Shown in pieces: positions 10,098 to 20,827 of a stretch of 64,000 bases of DNA. The translations under genes and the position numbers were made by a program. The notes under the pieces are model-generated. The model did no database searches, had not been told where the DNA came from, and was given only the letters and a program-made list of their open reading frames with translations. Position 1 is the stretch's first letter. Each line of letters begins with the position of its first letter. Source of the DNA: Ferruginivarius sediminum (lineage in GTDB: Bacteria > Pseudomonadota > Alphaproteobacteria > Kiloniellales > Rhodovibrionaceae); assembly GCF_003344765.1 (NCBI RefSeq), contig NZ_QPMH01000010.1, positions 62,001 to 126,000 on the forward strand. The letters are read 5' to 3'.

Positions 10098-11444
10098 ATG
10101 GCATCTGCCGCTGAGCAACTTGCAGCCAATCTGAACTTCGGCGCCTTCGCGAAGGCGACGGAGTTGAAGAAGCGGCTGTGGTTCACCCTGGGCGCGTTGG
10201 TGATCTACCGCCTGGGCACCTATATCCCGGTCCCTGGCATTGACCCGGTGATCCTGGATCAAATCTTCCAGCAGCAGTCGCAGGGCATGCTGGGCATGTT
10301 CGACATGTTCGCAGGCGGCTCGCTGGGGCGCATGACGATCTTTGCCTTGTCGATTATGCCCTATATCTCCGCCGCCATTATCATGCAGCTTCTGACGGCG
10401 GTATCGCCGTCGCTGGAGCAGCTCAAGAAGGAAGGCGAGAGCGGGCGTAAGAAGATCAATCAGTACACCCGGTACGGGACGGTTGTCCTTGCCGCAGTGC
10501 AGGCCTATGGAATCTCCGTGGGCCTCGAAGGCATGCAAGGACCTGGCGGGGCATCGGCGGTCATTGATCCAGGCTACTTCTTCCGCTTCACGACGCTGAT
10601 CACGCTGACGGGCGGCACGATCTTCCTGATGTGGCTCGGCGAGCAAATTACCCAGCGCGGCGTCGGGAATGGAATCTCGCTGATCATCTTCTCCGGCATC
10701 GTTGCCAACTTGCCGAGCGCAGTCGCGAGCACGCTGGAACTTGGGCGGACCGGCGCGCTGTCGGCGGGCGTCATCATGTTCATCATTGTGATGTCCGTGG
10801 CCGTGATCGCCTTCATCGTGTTCGTGGAGCGGGCGCAGCGGCGGCTTGTGGTGCAATATCCCAAGCGCCAGGTCGGCAACAAGATGTTCGGCGGCGAGCA
10901 CTCCCATCTGCCGATCAAGCTGAATTCGTCCGGTGTGATTCCGCTGATTTTCGCCTCCTCCCTATTGCTTATGCCGTTGACGCTGGCTGGCTTTTCGGGT
11001 GCTGGCGGACCCGACTGGTTGACATCGGTGACGGCGCTCCTGGGACGCGGACAGCCGCTTTATCTGGCGATCTATGTGTCGCTGATCGTGTTCTTTGCCT
11101 TCTTCTACACGTCGATCGTGTTCAACCCGGAAGACACGGCTGAGAACCTGAAGAAGAATGGCGGCTTCATCCCCGGTATCCGTCCGGGCCGTAACACGGC
11201 GAACTACATCCACTACATCCTGATGCGGCTGACCACGGTTGGCGCGATCTACTTGGCCCTAGTGGCAATTCTGCCTGAGATCCTGATTTCGCAATACAAC
11301 GTGCCATTCTACTTTGGCGGGACGAGCCTGCTGATCGTGGTATCGGTGACGATGGACACCGTCGCCCAGATCCACTCGCACTTGCTGGCTCACCAGTACG
11401 AGGGCCTGATCAAGAAGGCGAAGCTGAAGGGGAGACGGGGATGA
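10098..11444 (+). CDS. secY: Protein translocase subunit SecY
   Basis: SecY is the channel of the SecYEG translocon in the inner membrane. The 448-residue product has the usual length and about ten hydrophobic segments. Family signatures include [15 protein letters not shown] after the first membrane helix, [18 protein letters not shown] in the second, and the cytoplasmic loop [15 protein letters not shown]. The C-terminal RGRRG end overlaps adk by four bases. Placement between rplO and adk is normal for the end of the spc operon. Confidence 0.99.
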   Translation: MASAAEQLAANLNFGAFAKATELKKRLWFTLGALVIYRLGTYIPVPGIDPVILDQIFQQQSQGMLGMFDMFAGGSLGRMTIFALSIMPYISAAIIMQLLTAVSPSLEQLKKEGESGRKKINQYTRYGTVVLAAVQAYGISVGLEGMQGPGGASAVIDPGYFFRFTTLITLTGGTIFLMWLGEQITQRGVGNGISLIIFSGIVANLPSAVASTLELGRTGALSAGVIMFIIVMSVAVIAFIVFVERAQRRLVVQYPKRQVGNKMFGGEHSHLPIKLNSSGVIPLIFASSLLLMPLTLAGFSGAGGPDWLTSVTALLGRGQPLYLAIYVSLIVFFAFFYTSIVFNPEDTAENLKKNGGFIPGIRPGRNTANYIHYILMRLTTVGAIYLALVAILPEILISQYNVPFYFGGTSLLIVVSVTMDTVAQIHSHLLAHQYEGLIKKAKLKGRRG

Positions 11445-12094
11445 ACATCATCCTTCTGGGGCCGCCGGGTGCGGGCAAGGGGACGCAAGCGAAGCGTCTC
11501 GAGGATGCAAATCGCATTCCGCAGCTTTCGACCGGTGATATGCTGCGTGCGGCTGTAAAGTCCGGCAGCGATCTCGGTCAGCAGGCGAAGAAGGTGATGG
11601 ACGCCGGCGAGCTGATGCCGGACGACCTGATGGTCAAGATGATCGAAGAGCGGATTCAGCAGCCGGATTGCGCGAATGGGTTCATCCTTGACGGATTCCC
11701 CCGGACGGTTGCGCAGGCGGAAGCGCTGGACGAGATGCTGGCCAGACTGGGAAGCAAGCTGGATTACGTGATCGAGTTGAAGGTCGACGAGGAGGCCCTG
11801 GTCGAGCGCATCACCGGTCGTTACTCCTGTGCGAATTGCGGCGCCGGCTACCATGACAAGTTCCAGACGCCGAAAGTGGATGGTGTCTGTGATTACTGTG
11901 GTTCGACCGAGTTCAAGCGGCGCAACGACGACAATGAAGAAACCGTCCGCGCGCGCCTGAAGGCGTACCGGGACCAGACAGCACCTATTCTGCCGTATTA
12001 CGAGCGGAAAGGTATCCTCAAGGCAGTGGACGGCATGGCCGACATCGACGAGGTGACGCGCCAGCTCGAGAACATCCTGGAGGGGCAGGGCTGA
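11441..12094 (+). CDS. adk: Adenylate kinase, four-cysteine LID type
   Basis: Adenylate kinase interconverts ATP plus AMP and two ADP. The 217-residue protein has the P-loop GPPGAGKGT at residues 7-15, the NMP-binding STGDMLR, and FILDGFPRT. The LID domain carries four cysteines, C130, C133, C150 and C153 (CANC and CDYC), the arrangement that binds structural zinc in many bacterial long-form enzymes. The ATG overlaps the secY stop by four bases. This secY-adk order is common in alphaproteobacteria. Confidence 0.98.
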   Translation: MNIILLGPPGAGKGTQAKRLEDANRIPQLSTGDMLRAAVKSGSDLGQQAKKVMDAGELMPDDLMVKMIEERIQQPDCANGFILDGFPRTVAQAEALDEMLARLGSKLDYVIELKVDEEALVERITGRYSCANCGAGYHDKFQTPKVDGVCDYCGSTEFKRRNDDNEETVRARLKAYRDQTAPILPYYERKGILKAVDGMADIDEVTRQLENILEGQG

Positions 12095-12108
12095 CAGCGA
12101 CGGATCGG

Positions 12109-12136
12109 TTGACATCGGGGGCCTGCTGCATATATT
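12109..12136 (+). promoter_or_regulatory. Sigma70-type promoter before rpsM (alpha operon)
   Basis: TTGACA (12109-12114) and TATATT (12131-12136) are separated by 16 bases, a near-consensus promoter 15 bases after the adk stop. It would serve rpsM-rpsK-rpoA-rplQ separately from the upstream block. The -10 hexamer lies inside an inverted repeat, GCCTGC (12121-12126) and GCAGGC (12137-12142), which could be an operator. Confidence 0.6.
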
Positions 12137-12147
12137 GCAGGCTTCCC

Positions 12148-12175
12148 GGCGTCGGCGCGTCAGAATGATGACGCC
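12148..12175 (+). promoter_or_regulatory. Possible structured leader of the alpha operon
   Basis: Downstream of the promoter GGCGTC (12148-12153) can pair with GACGCC (12170-12175). GGCGcGTCA (12154-12162) is an alternative partner for the same downstream TGACGCC. Two mutually exclusive pairings in a ribosomal-protein leader suggest regulation, but this is inference from one sequence. Confidence 0.3.
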
Positions 12176-12226
12176 TGTCCAAACTCCGTAGGTAAAAAGA
12201 CGACGAGGACGTAAGGAGATCGCCAC

Positions 12227-12607
12227 GTGGCACGTATTGCTGGCGTCAACATCCCGACACAGAAGCGGGTGCCGATTTCGCTGACCTATATTCACGGTAT
12301 CGGCCACACCCAGGCCCGCAAGATTTGCGAGGCGGTCGGTGTGCCGGTGGAGCGTCGGGTGAACGAACTGACCGAGGACGAGGTCGTTCGGATCCGGGAA
12401 ATGATCGACCGCGATTACACGGTCGAGGGCGACCTGCGTCGCGAGGTCGCCATGAATATCAAGCGGCTGATGGATCTCGGCTGCTACCGTGGCCTGCGTC
12501 ACCGGAAGGGTCTTCCGGTGCGGGGCCAGCGCACGCACACGAATGCCCGTACGCGCAAGGGGCCGGCCAAGGCGATCGCCGGCAAGAAGCGCCCGGGCAA
12601 GAAGTAA
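12227..12607 (+). CDS. rpsM: 30S ribosomal protein S13 (GTG start)
   Basis: S13 lies in the 30S head and contacts P-site tRNA and the 50S subunit. The 126-residue product starts [20 protein letters not shown] after a GTG at 12227, preceded by AAGGAG. The block [20 protein letters not shown] and the basic end KKRPGKK match the family. It opens the alpha operon, behind its own promoter. Confidence 0.98.
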   Translation: MARIAGVNIPTQKRVPISLTYIHGIGHTQARKICEAVGVPVERRVNELTEDEVVRIREMIDRDYTVEGDLRREVAMNIKRLMDLGCYRGLRHRKGLPVRGQRTHTNARTRKGPAKAIAGKKRPGKK

Positions 12608-12682
12608 GCCATTTGAGGTTGGCGCGCCGGCCCGGCGTGGCGGCGCGCGGATGGCACGGAACGAAGGACGGCGGACAGCAAT

Positions 12683-13075
12683 ATGGCGAAGGCGCAGCAG
12701 TCGCGTGTACGCAAGCGCGAGAAGAAGAACATCACCTCGGGCATCGCGCACGTCAACGCGAGCTTCAACAACACGATGATCACCATCACCGACGTGCAGG
12801 GAAATGCCATTTCCTGGGCGACGGCCGGTGGCATGGGCTTCAAGGGCTCGCGGAAGTCGACGCCCTTCGCGGCGCAGATCGCGGCGGACAACGCCGGCCG
12901 CAAGGCCCAGGAGCACGGCATGAAGACCCTTGAGGTCAATGTGAAGGGTCCCGGTTCCGGGCGCGAGTCGGCGCTGCGGGCGCTGCAGGCCTGCGGCTTC
13001 CAGATTTCGGCGATTCGGGATGTGACCCCGATCCCGCATAACGGCTGCCGGCCGCCGAAGCGCCGCCGCGTGTAG
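12683..13075 (+). CDS. rpsK: 30S ribosomal protein S11
   Basis: S11 is a platform protein of the 30S subunit. The 130-residue product contains the signatures [20 protein letters not shown] and [19 protein letters not shown], and ends with the conserved [13 protein letters not shown]. The 75-base gap to rpsM contains no gene. A 166-base gap with a hairpin separates it from rpoA. Confidence 0.98.
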   Translation: MAKAQQSRVRKREKKNITSGIAHVNASFNNTMITITDVQGNAISWATAGGMGFKGSRKSTPFAAQIAADNAGRKAQEHGMKTLEVNVKGPGSGRESALRALQACGFQISAIRDVTPIPHNGCRPPKRRRV

Positions 13076-13158
13076 ATTTGTATAGGGGCTCCGGCCGTGG
13101 CGGCGCTGAATGCGAGCGTCGGATCCGGCCGGGGAACCGGCATGGCGACAAGGGCGAC

Positions 13159-13180
13159 GCGGCCGCGCCAAAGCGGCCGC
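13159..13180 (+). other. Hairpin of two GCGGCCGC arms before rpoA
   Basis: GCGGCCGC at 13159-13166 and again at 13173-13180 pair as an 8-bp stem around the loop GCCAAA. Each arm is itself a palindrome. No T-run follows. It lies in the 166-base rpsK-rpoA gap and could adjust read-through, pausing or mRNA stability; nothing in the sequence proves a function. Confidence 0.35.
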
Positions 13181-13241
13181 TGATCGTGTTTGCAGGCCAT
13201 ATGGCCGCTATGGACACCCCAGGATAGCGTGAGGCACGACC

Positions 13242-14258
13242 GTGCTGCAAAAGAACTGGACCGAATTGATCAAGCCAAACAAGCTCGACATCCAGGCGGG
13301 CGCCGATCCGAAGCGTCTTGCGAAGGTGGTTGCCGAACCACTGGAGCGTGGCTTCGGCCTCACCCTCGGCAACGCGCTGCGGCGCGTCCTGTTGAGTTCG
13401 CTGCAGGGTGCTGCGGTAACGTCTATTCAGATCGACGGCGTGCTGCACGAGTTCTCGTCGATCCCGGGCGTGCGCGAGGATGTAACGGACGTGGTCCTGA
13501 ACATCAAGGCGCTGGCGCTGCGCATGCATGGCGAGGGGCCGAAGCGCATGCGTCTGCGTGCCGAAGGGCCCGGCGAGGTGAAGGCCACTCAGATCGAAAC
13601 CGGCCATGACATCGACGTCATGAATCCTGAACTGGCGATCTGCACGCTTGACGACGGGGCGCGGCTCGACATGGAGATGACGGTCGAGACTGGCAAGGGC
13701 TATGTCGCCGGCACGCAGAACCGGCCGGAGGACGCGCCGATCGGGCTTATCCCCGTCGACGCCGTGTTCTCGCCGGTGCGCAAGGTCGCCTACCGTGTCG
13801 AGAATACGCGTGTCGGTCAGGTGACGGACTATGACAAGCTTACGATGGACGTCGAGACGAATGGTGCGGTGAAGCCTGACGACGCCGTGGCTTTGGCCGC
13901 CCGTATCCTGCAGGATCAGCTTCAGCTCTTCATCAACTTCGAGGAGCCGCAGGGCCGCGAAGAGGAAGAGAAGGCGAGCGAGCTGCCGTTCAACAAGAAC
14001 CTGCTGCGCAAGGTGGACGAGCTCGAGCTGTCGGTCCGTTCGGCCAATTGCCTGAAGAACGACAATATCGTTTACATCGGCGATCTTGTGCAGAAGACCG
14101 AGGCGGAGATGCTGCGCACGCCGAACTTCGGGCGCAAATCGCTGAACGAGATCAAGGAAGTGCTGGCACAGATGGGCCTGTCGCTCGGCATGGACGTTTC
14201 GGGCTGGCCGCCCGACAACGTCGAGGAGCTTGCCAAGCGCTTGGAAGAGCCTTACTGA
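13242..14258 (+). CDS. rpoA: DNA-directed RNA polymerase alpha subunit (GTG start)
   Basis: The alpha subunit nucleates RNA polymerase assembly and its C-terminal domain binds UP elements and activators. The 338-residue product starts [14 protein letters not shown] after GTG 13242, the form seen in Rhodospirillales. The N-terminal dimerisation domain includes [20 protein letters not shown]. The C-terminal domain follows an acidic linker ([14 protein letters not shown]) and shows [15 protein letters not shown], with the Arg used for DNA contact in E. coli, and [17 protein letters not shown]. Confidence 0.99.
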   Translation: MLQKNWTELIKPNKLDIQAGADPKRLAKVVAEPLERGFGLTLGNALRRVLLSSLQGAAVTSIQIDGVLHEFSSIPGVREDVTDVVLNIKALALRMHGEGPKRMRLRAEGPGEVKATQIETGHDIDVMNPELAICTLDDGARLDMEMTVETGKGYVAGTQNRPEDAPIGLIPVDAVFSPVRKVAYRVENTRVGQVTDYDKLTMDVETNGAVKPDDAVALAARILQDQLQLFINFEEPQGREEEEKASELPFNKNLLRKVDELELSVRSANCLKNDNIVYIGDLVQKTEAEMLRTPNFGRKSLNEIKEVLAQMGLSLGMDVSGWPPDNVEELAKRLEEPY

Positions 14259-14482
14259 TCGGCCTCCCGCCCCTGGCGATCGAGCCGGGGGGGGCGAGTG
14301 CTTTGAGGGCGGTGCGCGCCCTCGACCGGCGTACACGAGCGATAGCCCTGTGGCGGGCGGCTTGCGGCGTCGGTGCGTGTGATCGGTCTCGCGAGCGAGA
14401 TCAGGACCGCGAAACGGAGGAACGCAAGGGATAACCGTCGGGCTCGTCGCACAACGGCCCGCTATTCGAAGGAGCTTCCGAC
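14259..14482 (+). other. rpoA-rplQ spacer with short inverted repeats
   Basis: No gene is seen in these 224 bases. GAGGGCG (14305-14311) and CGCCCTC (14317-14323) form a 7-bp hairpin with a 5-base loop. TCTCGC-GA-GCGAGA (14387-14400) is a near-palindrome. Neither is followed by a T-run, so rplQ is probably still read from the upstream promoter. Confidence 0.4.
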
Positions 14483-14905
14483 ATGCGCCACGCCAAAAGC
14501 GGACGCAAGCTGAACAGGACGGCCGAGCATCGCAAGGCGATGTTCGCGAACATGGCTACCGCCCTTATCAAACACGAGCAGATCGTGACGACGCTGCCGA
14601 AGGCGAAGGAGCTTCGCCGCGTGACGGAGAAGCTGATCACGCTTGGCAAGCGCGGCGATTTGCACGCCCGTCGTCTGGCGGCTTCGCGCCTGGGCGACGA
14701 GGCGATGGCGAAGAAGCTCTTCGAGGTGCTGGGCCCGCGTTACAAGGAGCGTCCGGGCGGTTATACCCGCGTCCTCAAGGCCGGCTTCCGGTATGGCGAT
14801 GCCGCCCCCATGGCGGTGATCGAACTGGTGGATCGCGATCCCGACGCCAAGGGAACCGATTCGGGGCCGACGGCCGAGGCGACGGAGGAAGAGGACGAGT
14901 CCTGA
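14483..14905 (+). CDS. rplQ: 50S ribosomal protein L17
   Basis: L17 lies at the exit-tunnel side of the 50S subunit. The 140-residue product begins [20 protein letters not shown], as in all bacteria, and contains [20 protein letters not shown]. After the core a C-terminal acidic tail of about 20 residues ends EATEEEDES. It is the last gene of the ribosomal block and is followed by a strong terminator. Confidence 0.98.
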   Translation: MRHAKSGRKLNRTAEHRKAMFANMATALIKHEQIVTTLPKAKELRRVTEKLITLGKRGDLHARRLAASRLGDEAMAKKLFEVLGPRYKERPGGYTRVLKAGFRYGDAAPMAVIELVDRDPDAKGTDSGPTAEATEEEDES

Positions 14906-14943
14906 GCGACGCGTCTTCCACCGTTATCGCTTCATGGACAGGG

Positions 14944-14972
14944 GGCGGCTCCGCACGCGGAGCCGCCTTTTT
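14944..14972 (+). terminator. Factor-independent terminator after rplQ
   Basis: GGCGGCTCCG (14944-14953) pairs perfectly with CGGAGCCGCC (14958-14967) around the loop CACG. Five T bases follow (14968-14972). This is a textbook intrinsic terminator and marks the end of the ribosomal transcription unit. Confidence 0.9.
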
Positions 14973-15049
14973 CCGTTCGGGGCTTGGCGCTATTCTGCCC
15001 GCGGTTCTGGCCCACGTCCCTGTCGAAGAGTATTCCGGAGATACCTTCC

Positions 15050-16456
15050 GTGTTGAAACGCCTGTATCTTCTGTTCGCCGTTCTGATGCTGGCATGGCCT
15101 GGCGCCGCCGGGGCCCAGGAGCGCGAGGTGCCGAGTTCGCGCGCGGAGATCCGGCTGTCGTTCGCGCCGGTGGTGGAGGAAACGGCGCCGGCGGTCGTCA
15201 ACATCTATGCCCGGCGGCTGGTCGAGGAACGGATCGGCTCGCCGCTGTTCAACGATCCATTCTTCCAGCGCTTCTTCGGTGACGCCTTCGACCTCAAGCG
15301 CGAGCGTGAGCAGCGCTCTCTCGGCTCGGGGGTCATCCTGGATCCCGGCGGCCTTATCGTCACCAACCGGCACGTCATCAAGGGTGCGCAGGAGATCAAG
15401 GTCGTGCTGTCCGACCGCCGGGAGTTCGACGCCGAGATCGCGCTGACGGACGACCGGACCGATTTGGCGGTGCTGCGCATCGATCCGGGCGAGGAGAGGT
15501 TGCCGGCCCTGGAACTTGGCGATTCCGACGCCCTCAAGGTGGGCGACCTCGTGCTGGCCATTGGCAACCCCTTCGGCGTTGGCCAAACCGTGACGAGCGG
15601 CATCGTTTCCGGCCTTGCGCGAACGGCAGTGGGAATCAGCGATTACAGCTTCTTCATCCAGACCGACGCGGCGATCAATCCCGGCAACTCAGGCGGCGCG
15701 TTGGTGACGCTGGACGGCAAGCTTGCGGGCATCAACACGGCCATCTTCTCGAAGTCCGGCGGCTCGGTCGGGATCGGTTTCGCCATTCCGGCCAACATGG
15801 TGCGCACCGTGGTTAAGAGCGTCCAAGCCGGCGGCCGTATCGTGCGGCCTTGGCTGGGGATGACCGGCCAGACGGTGACCGCCGACCTTGCCGAGGGCCT
15901 GGGGCTGGACCGGCCCGGCGGGGCCATCGTCCGCGAGATCTTTCCGGGCGGACCTGCCGACCGCGCCGGGCTGGAACGCGGCGACGTGATCCGGGGCGTC
16001 GGTGGCAAGCGCGTCGAGGATCTGGAGGCCCTGCGTTTCCGGGTCGCCACGCGGGAGGCGAACGGCGGTGTGGCGCTGAAAGTCTATCGCCCGAACCGCG
16101 GCGAGCTGGACACGCGCCTGCCGTTGGAGCCGCCGCCGGAAGAGCCGCCGCGCAACGAAACGACGCTGTCTGGCCGGCAGCCGCTGGCCGGTGCCCGCGT
16201 CGCCAATCTCTCGCCCGCGCTGGCCGAGGAACTGGACCGGCCCGGTGCGTGGTCCGGCGTGGTCGTCACGCGTGTTGCCCGGGACAGCACGGCGGCGCGC
16301 TTCGGCTTCCGGCCCGGCGACGTGCTATTGTCGGTCAACGGCCGTGAGGTGGCGCGGGTGAAGGACGCCCAGCCGGCGCTGAACGCGGCCGAGGGGCGCT
16401 GGCACATCCGCTTCCGGCGCGACGGACAGGTGAAGTCGGTGAAGATCACGGCTTGA
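15050..16456 (+). CDS. Periplasmic serine protease of the DegP/HtrA (Do) family
   Basis: This is a secreted trypsin-like protease with two PDZ domains, a periplasmic quality-control enzyme. I place the start at GTG 15050, after CCGGAG, giving 468 residues with a clear signal peptide (LLFAVLMLAWPGAAGAQ). The catalytic triad is visible as H108 (VTNRHV), D138 (DRTDLAVL) and S214 (PGNSGGAL). PDZ1 covers roughly residues 285-365 and PDZ2 roughly 390-465, separated by a proline-rich linker. The frame is open further upstream, across the terminator, which cannot be translated sensibly. It precedes rarA, an order often seen in alphaproteobacteria. Confidence 0.93.
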   Translation: MLKRLYLLFAVLMLAWPGAAGAQEREVPSSRAEIRLSFAPVVEETAPAVVNIYARRLVEERIGSPLFNDPFFQRFFGDAFDLKREREQRSLGSGVILDPGGLIVTNRHVIKGAQEIKVVLSDRREFDAEIALTDDRTDLAVLRIDPGEERLPALELGDSDALKVGDLVLAIGNPFGVGQTVTSGIVSGLARTAVGISDYSFFIQTDAAINPGNSGGALVTLDGKLAGINTAIFSKSGGSVGIGFAIPANMVRTVVKSVQAGGRIVRPWLGMTGQTVTADLAEGLGLDRPGGAIVREIFPGGPADRAGLERGDVIRGVGGKRVEDLEALRFRVATREANGGVALKVYRPNRGELDTRLPLEPPPEEPPRNETTLSGRQPLAGARVANLSPALAEELDRPGAWSGVVVTRVARDSTAARFGFRPGDVLLSVNGREVARVKDAQPALNAAEGRWHIRFRRDGQVKSVKITA

Positions 16457-16498
16457 GTGTCAATTGACGGCGACAGGCGAAGCGATGAAGTACCCGGC

Positions 16499-17803
16499 AT
16501 GAGTCTGTTCGAGCAACAGGCGCCGCGGCCGCTGGCCGATCGGCTGCGCCCCCGACGCCTCGACGAGGTGCTGGGACAGCAGCACCTTTTAGCCCCGGAG
16601 GGCGCCATCGGCCGGATGGCGGCGCAGCGCCGTCTGGCATCGATGATCCTGTGGGGCCCCGCCGGTTGCGGCAAGACCACCATCGCCCGCCTGCTGGCCG
16701 ACGTCACCGACATGGCGTTCGAGCCGCTGTCCGCCGTGTTCTCGGGCGTTTCCGACCTGCGCAAGGTGTTCGAGCGCGCGAAGCAGCGGCGCGCGCAGGG
16801 GCAGGGCACCTTGCTGTTCGTGGACGAGGTGCACCGCTTCAACCGGGCACAGCAAGACGCTTTCCTGCCCTATGTGGAAGACGGCACGGTGACCCTGGTC
16901 GGGGCGACCACCGAGAACCCGTCGTTCGAACTGAACGCCGCGTTGCTGTCCCGCTGTCAGGTGTTCGTGCTCAAGCGTCTGGACGGCGCGGCGCTGGAAG
17001 AGCTTCTGGTCCGCGCCGAGCGGGAGGAGGGCCGGGACCTGCCGCTGGACGCGGAGGCGCGTCAGGCGCTGGTCGCCATGGCCGACGGCGACGGGCGTTA
17101 CCTGCTGAACCTCGCCGAGGCGCTGTTCGAGCTGCCGCGGGACGAGACGCTGGATACGCAGGCCCTGGCCGAGGTGGTGCAGAAGCGCGCGCCGGTCTAC
17201 GACAAGGCGCAGGAAGGCCACTACAACCTTATATCTGCCCTGCACAAATCTCTTCGCGGCTCGGACGCGGATGCCGGGCTGTACTGGCTTGCGCGCATGC
17301 TGACGGCCGGGGAGGATCCCAGCTACATCGCCCGCCGGCTGGCCCGCTTCGCGGTCGAGGACATCGGCCTGGCCGACCCGGATGCCGTGCATCAGGCGCT
17401 CGCCGCCTGGGATATTTACGACCGCCTGGGCAGCCCGGAAGGTGAGCTGGCGCTGGCGCAGGCGACCGTCTATCTGGCGACCGCGCCGAAATCGAACGCC
17501 AACTACAGCGCCTACAAGGAGGCGATGCGCGCGGCGAAGGAGACCGGCTCGCTGATGCCGCCGCAGCACATCCTGAACGCGCCGACGAAGCTGATGCGCG
17601 ACCTCGGCTACGCGAAGGGATACGAATACGACCACAGCGCGCCCGATGCGTTCTCCGGCCAGAACTATTTCCCCGATGGGATGGAGCGCCGGCAGTTCTA
17701 TCGCCCGGTCGAGCGCGGGTTCGAACGCGAGGTGAAGAAGCGCCTGGATTACTGGGCCAAGCTGCGCGCGCAGCGGCAGGGCGAAGGGGGCGAAAACACC
17801 TGA
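16499..17803 (+). CDS. rarA: Replication-associated recombination protein A (RarA/MgsA)
   Basis: RarA is an AAA+ ATPase related to clamp loaders that acts at stalled replication forks. With the ATG at 16499 it has 434 residues. Walker A is GPAGCGKTT (about 53-61), Walker B is LLFVDEVHRF, sensor 1 is GATTENPSFE, and the C-terminal MgsA tetramerisation domain includes PKSNANYSAYKEAM and NAPTKLMRDLGY. An in-frame GTG at 16457, directly after the degP-like stop, would add 14 residues. I prefer 16499 because the protein then begins like its relatives. Confidence 0.94.
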   Translation: MSLFEQQAPRPLADRLRPRRLDEVLGQQHLLAPEGAIGRMAAQRRLASMILWGPAGCGKTTIARLLADVTDMAFEPLSAVFSGVSDLRKVFERAKQRRAQGQGTLLFVDEVHRFNRAQQDAFLPYVEDGTVTLVGATTENPSFELNAALLSRCQVFVLKRLDGAALEELLVRAEREEGRDLPLDAEARQALVAMADGDGRYLLNLAEALFELPRDETLDTQALAEVVQKRAPVYDKAQEGHYNLISALHKSLRGSDADAGLYWLARMLTAGEDPSYIARRLARFAVEDIGLADPDAVHQALAAWDIYDRLGSPEGELALAQATVYLATAPKSNANYSAYKEAMRAAKETGSLMPPQHILNAPTKLMRDLGYAKGYEYDHSAPDAFSGQNYFPDGMERRQFYRPVERGFEREVKKRLDYWAKLRAQRQGEGGENT

Positions 17804-17823
17804 CGGCGCCAGCCCTGCGCCGT
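17804..17823 (+). terminator. Possible weak terminator hairpin after rarA
   Basis: ACGGCGC (from 17803) pairs with GCGCCGT (17817-17823) around a 7-base loop directly behind the rarA stop. No T-run follows, so termination strength is doubtful. Confidence 0.3.
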
Positions 17824-17925
17824 GCGTAACCCTGTCATGACAATCGGACCCGTTGTGGTGAGCCCCCTGATCGTGCTTTGTCTCGCGACAATTCAGTTCC
17901 TGATCGCAAGGGGCCTAACCGCCGC

Positions 17926-18591
17926 ATGGTCGATTACACGATGCCGGAACGTGCGCACACCGCGCTTCTAACCGTCGACGCACAGCGCGACTACTTTGCC
18001 CAGCAATCGCCCGTCCGCTCGACCGGCTGCGGGCAGGTGCGAGAACCCTTGCGGCAGGTGGTCGAAGCATTCCGGGAACAGCAGCTTCCGATCTTCCACC
18101 TCATTCGCTTCTATCGAGCGGACGCCAGCAACGTCGATCTCTGCCGGCGCAAGGCAGTGGAAGAGGGCATGCGGGTGCTGATGCCCGGCAGCATGGGGGC
18201 GGAGTTGATCCCCGAGGTCGCGCCCGCCGATTGCCCGCGCATCGATCCGCACCTGCTACTCGACGGCGGGGTGCAGGCGCTGGCCGATGGCGAGGAGGCG
18301 ATCTACAAGCCGCGCTGGGGCGGGTTCTACCGGACGCCGCTGGAAGAACGCCTGAGCGTCCTTGGCGTCAATACCGTAGTGATATGCGGCTGCAATTTCG
18401 CCACCTCCGGCCGCGCCACGGTTCTGGAAGCCAGCGAACGCGATTTCCGCGTCGTGATGGTGCCCGAGGCCTGTGCCGGCCTCAGTGACGAGGGCCAGCG
18501 CGAACTGTGCCGTGTCGGCGTCCACCTGATGCGCGTCGACCAGTGCCAGGGCTGGATCGCCGGCCGCAAGAACCCCGGCCAGGCGGCGTAG
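17926..18591 (+). CDS. Isochorismatase-fold (cysteine hydrolase) family protein with Ser at the Cys position
   Basis: Members hydrolyse amides, carbamoyl groups or vinyl ethers with an Asp-Lys-Cys triad. From the ATG at 17926 the product has 221 residues. D18 (LLTVDAQRDYF) and K128 (IYKPRWGGFY) are in place. The nucleophile region reads CGCNFATSGRATVLEASER, where relatives I know read NCPR; so S161 stands where the catalytic Cys is expected. The enzyme may use a different mechanism, as isochorismatases such as PhzD that lack the Cys do, or may be inactive. A TTG at 17878 is an alternative start. Substrate unknown. The neighbouring pccA is convergent. Confidence 0.8.
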   Translation: MVDYTMPERAHTALLTVDAQRDYFAQQSPVRSTGCGQVREPLRQVVEAFREQQLPIFHLIRFYRADASNVDLCRRKAVEEGMRVLMPGSMGAELIPEVAPADCPRIDPHLLLDGGVQALADGEEAIYKPRWGGFYRTPLEERLSVLGVNTVVICGCNFATSGRATVLEASERDFRVVMVPEACAGLSDEGQRELCRVGVHLMRVDQCQGWIAGRKNPGQAA

Positions 18592-18634
18592 AGCCGCGGA
18601 CGTCCCTTCACGCCCGCGGACAGCTTCCTGGCTG

Positions 18635-20623
<1,989 letters not shown>

Positions 20624-20790
20624 GGCTGCTTCCGCCACCTCCCTGTATGTAACCCGTAAATCCGGCGTCCGGTTTACCCGCGTTGCGGTGCGGAAATCAA
20701 TGGCACGGGCGGCGAACCATGTCGAGAGCCGCTGCATTCCGGGATTCTTGCTATCGGTGGATTTGCCAGGTACGCGGGGCTTTGCTAACA

Positions 20791-20810
20791 CCGCCGGGGT
20801 ATTGCGGCGG
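20791..20810 (+). other. Small hairpin before crcB
   Basis: CCGCCG (20791-20796) and CGGCGG (20805-20810) pair around an 8-base loop. The ribosome-binding site GGAGG (20811-20815) of crcB follows immediately. The hairpin could influence access to it. It does not match the fluoride riboswitch pattern. Confidence 0.3.
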
Positions 20811-20827
20811 GGAGGATCGAGCGCGCG

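Noticed and set aside
10012..12226. Missing rpmJ (L36) after secY
   Set aside because: In alphaproteobacteria rpmJ is usually encoded elsewhere and adk follows secY, so this is not an anomaly.
11390..13171. 593-codon minus-strand frame over adk, rpsM and rpsK
   Set aside because: Antisense shadow of three certain genes, rich in Arg, His and Leu with no domain.
20624..20827. Fluoride riboswitch before crcB
   Set aside because: The typical conserved segments and pseudoknot partners are not present; only a simple hairpin is.
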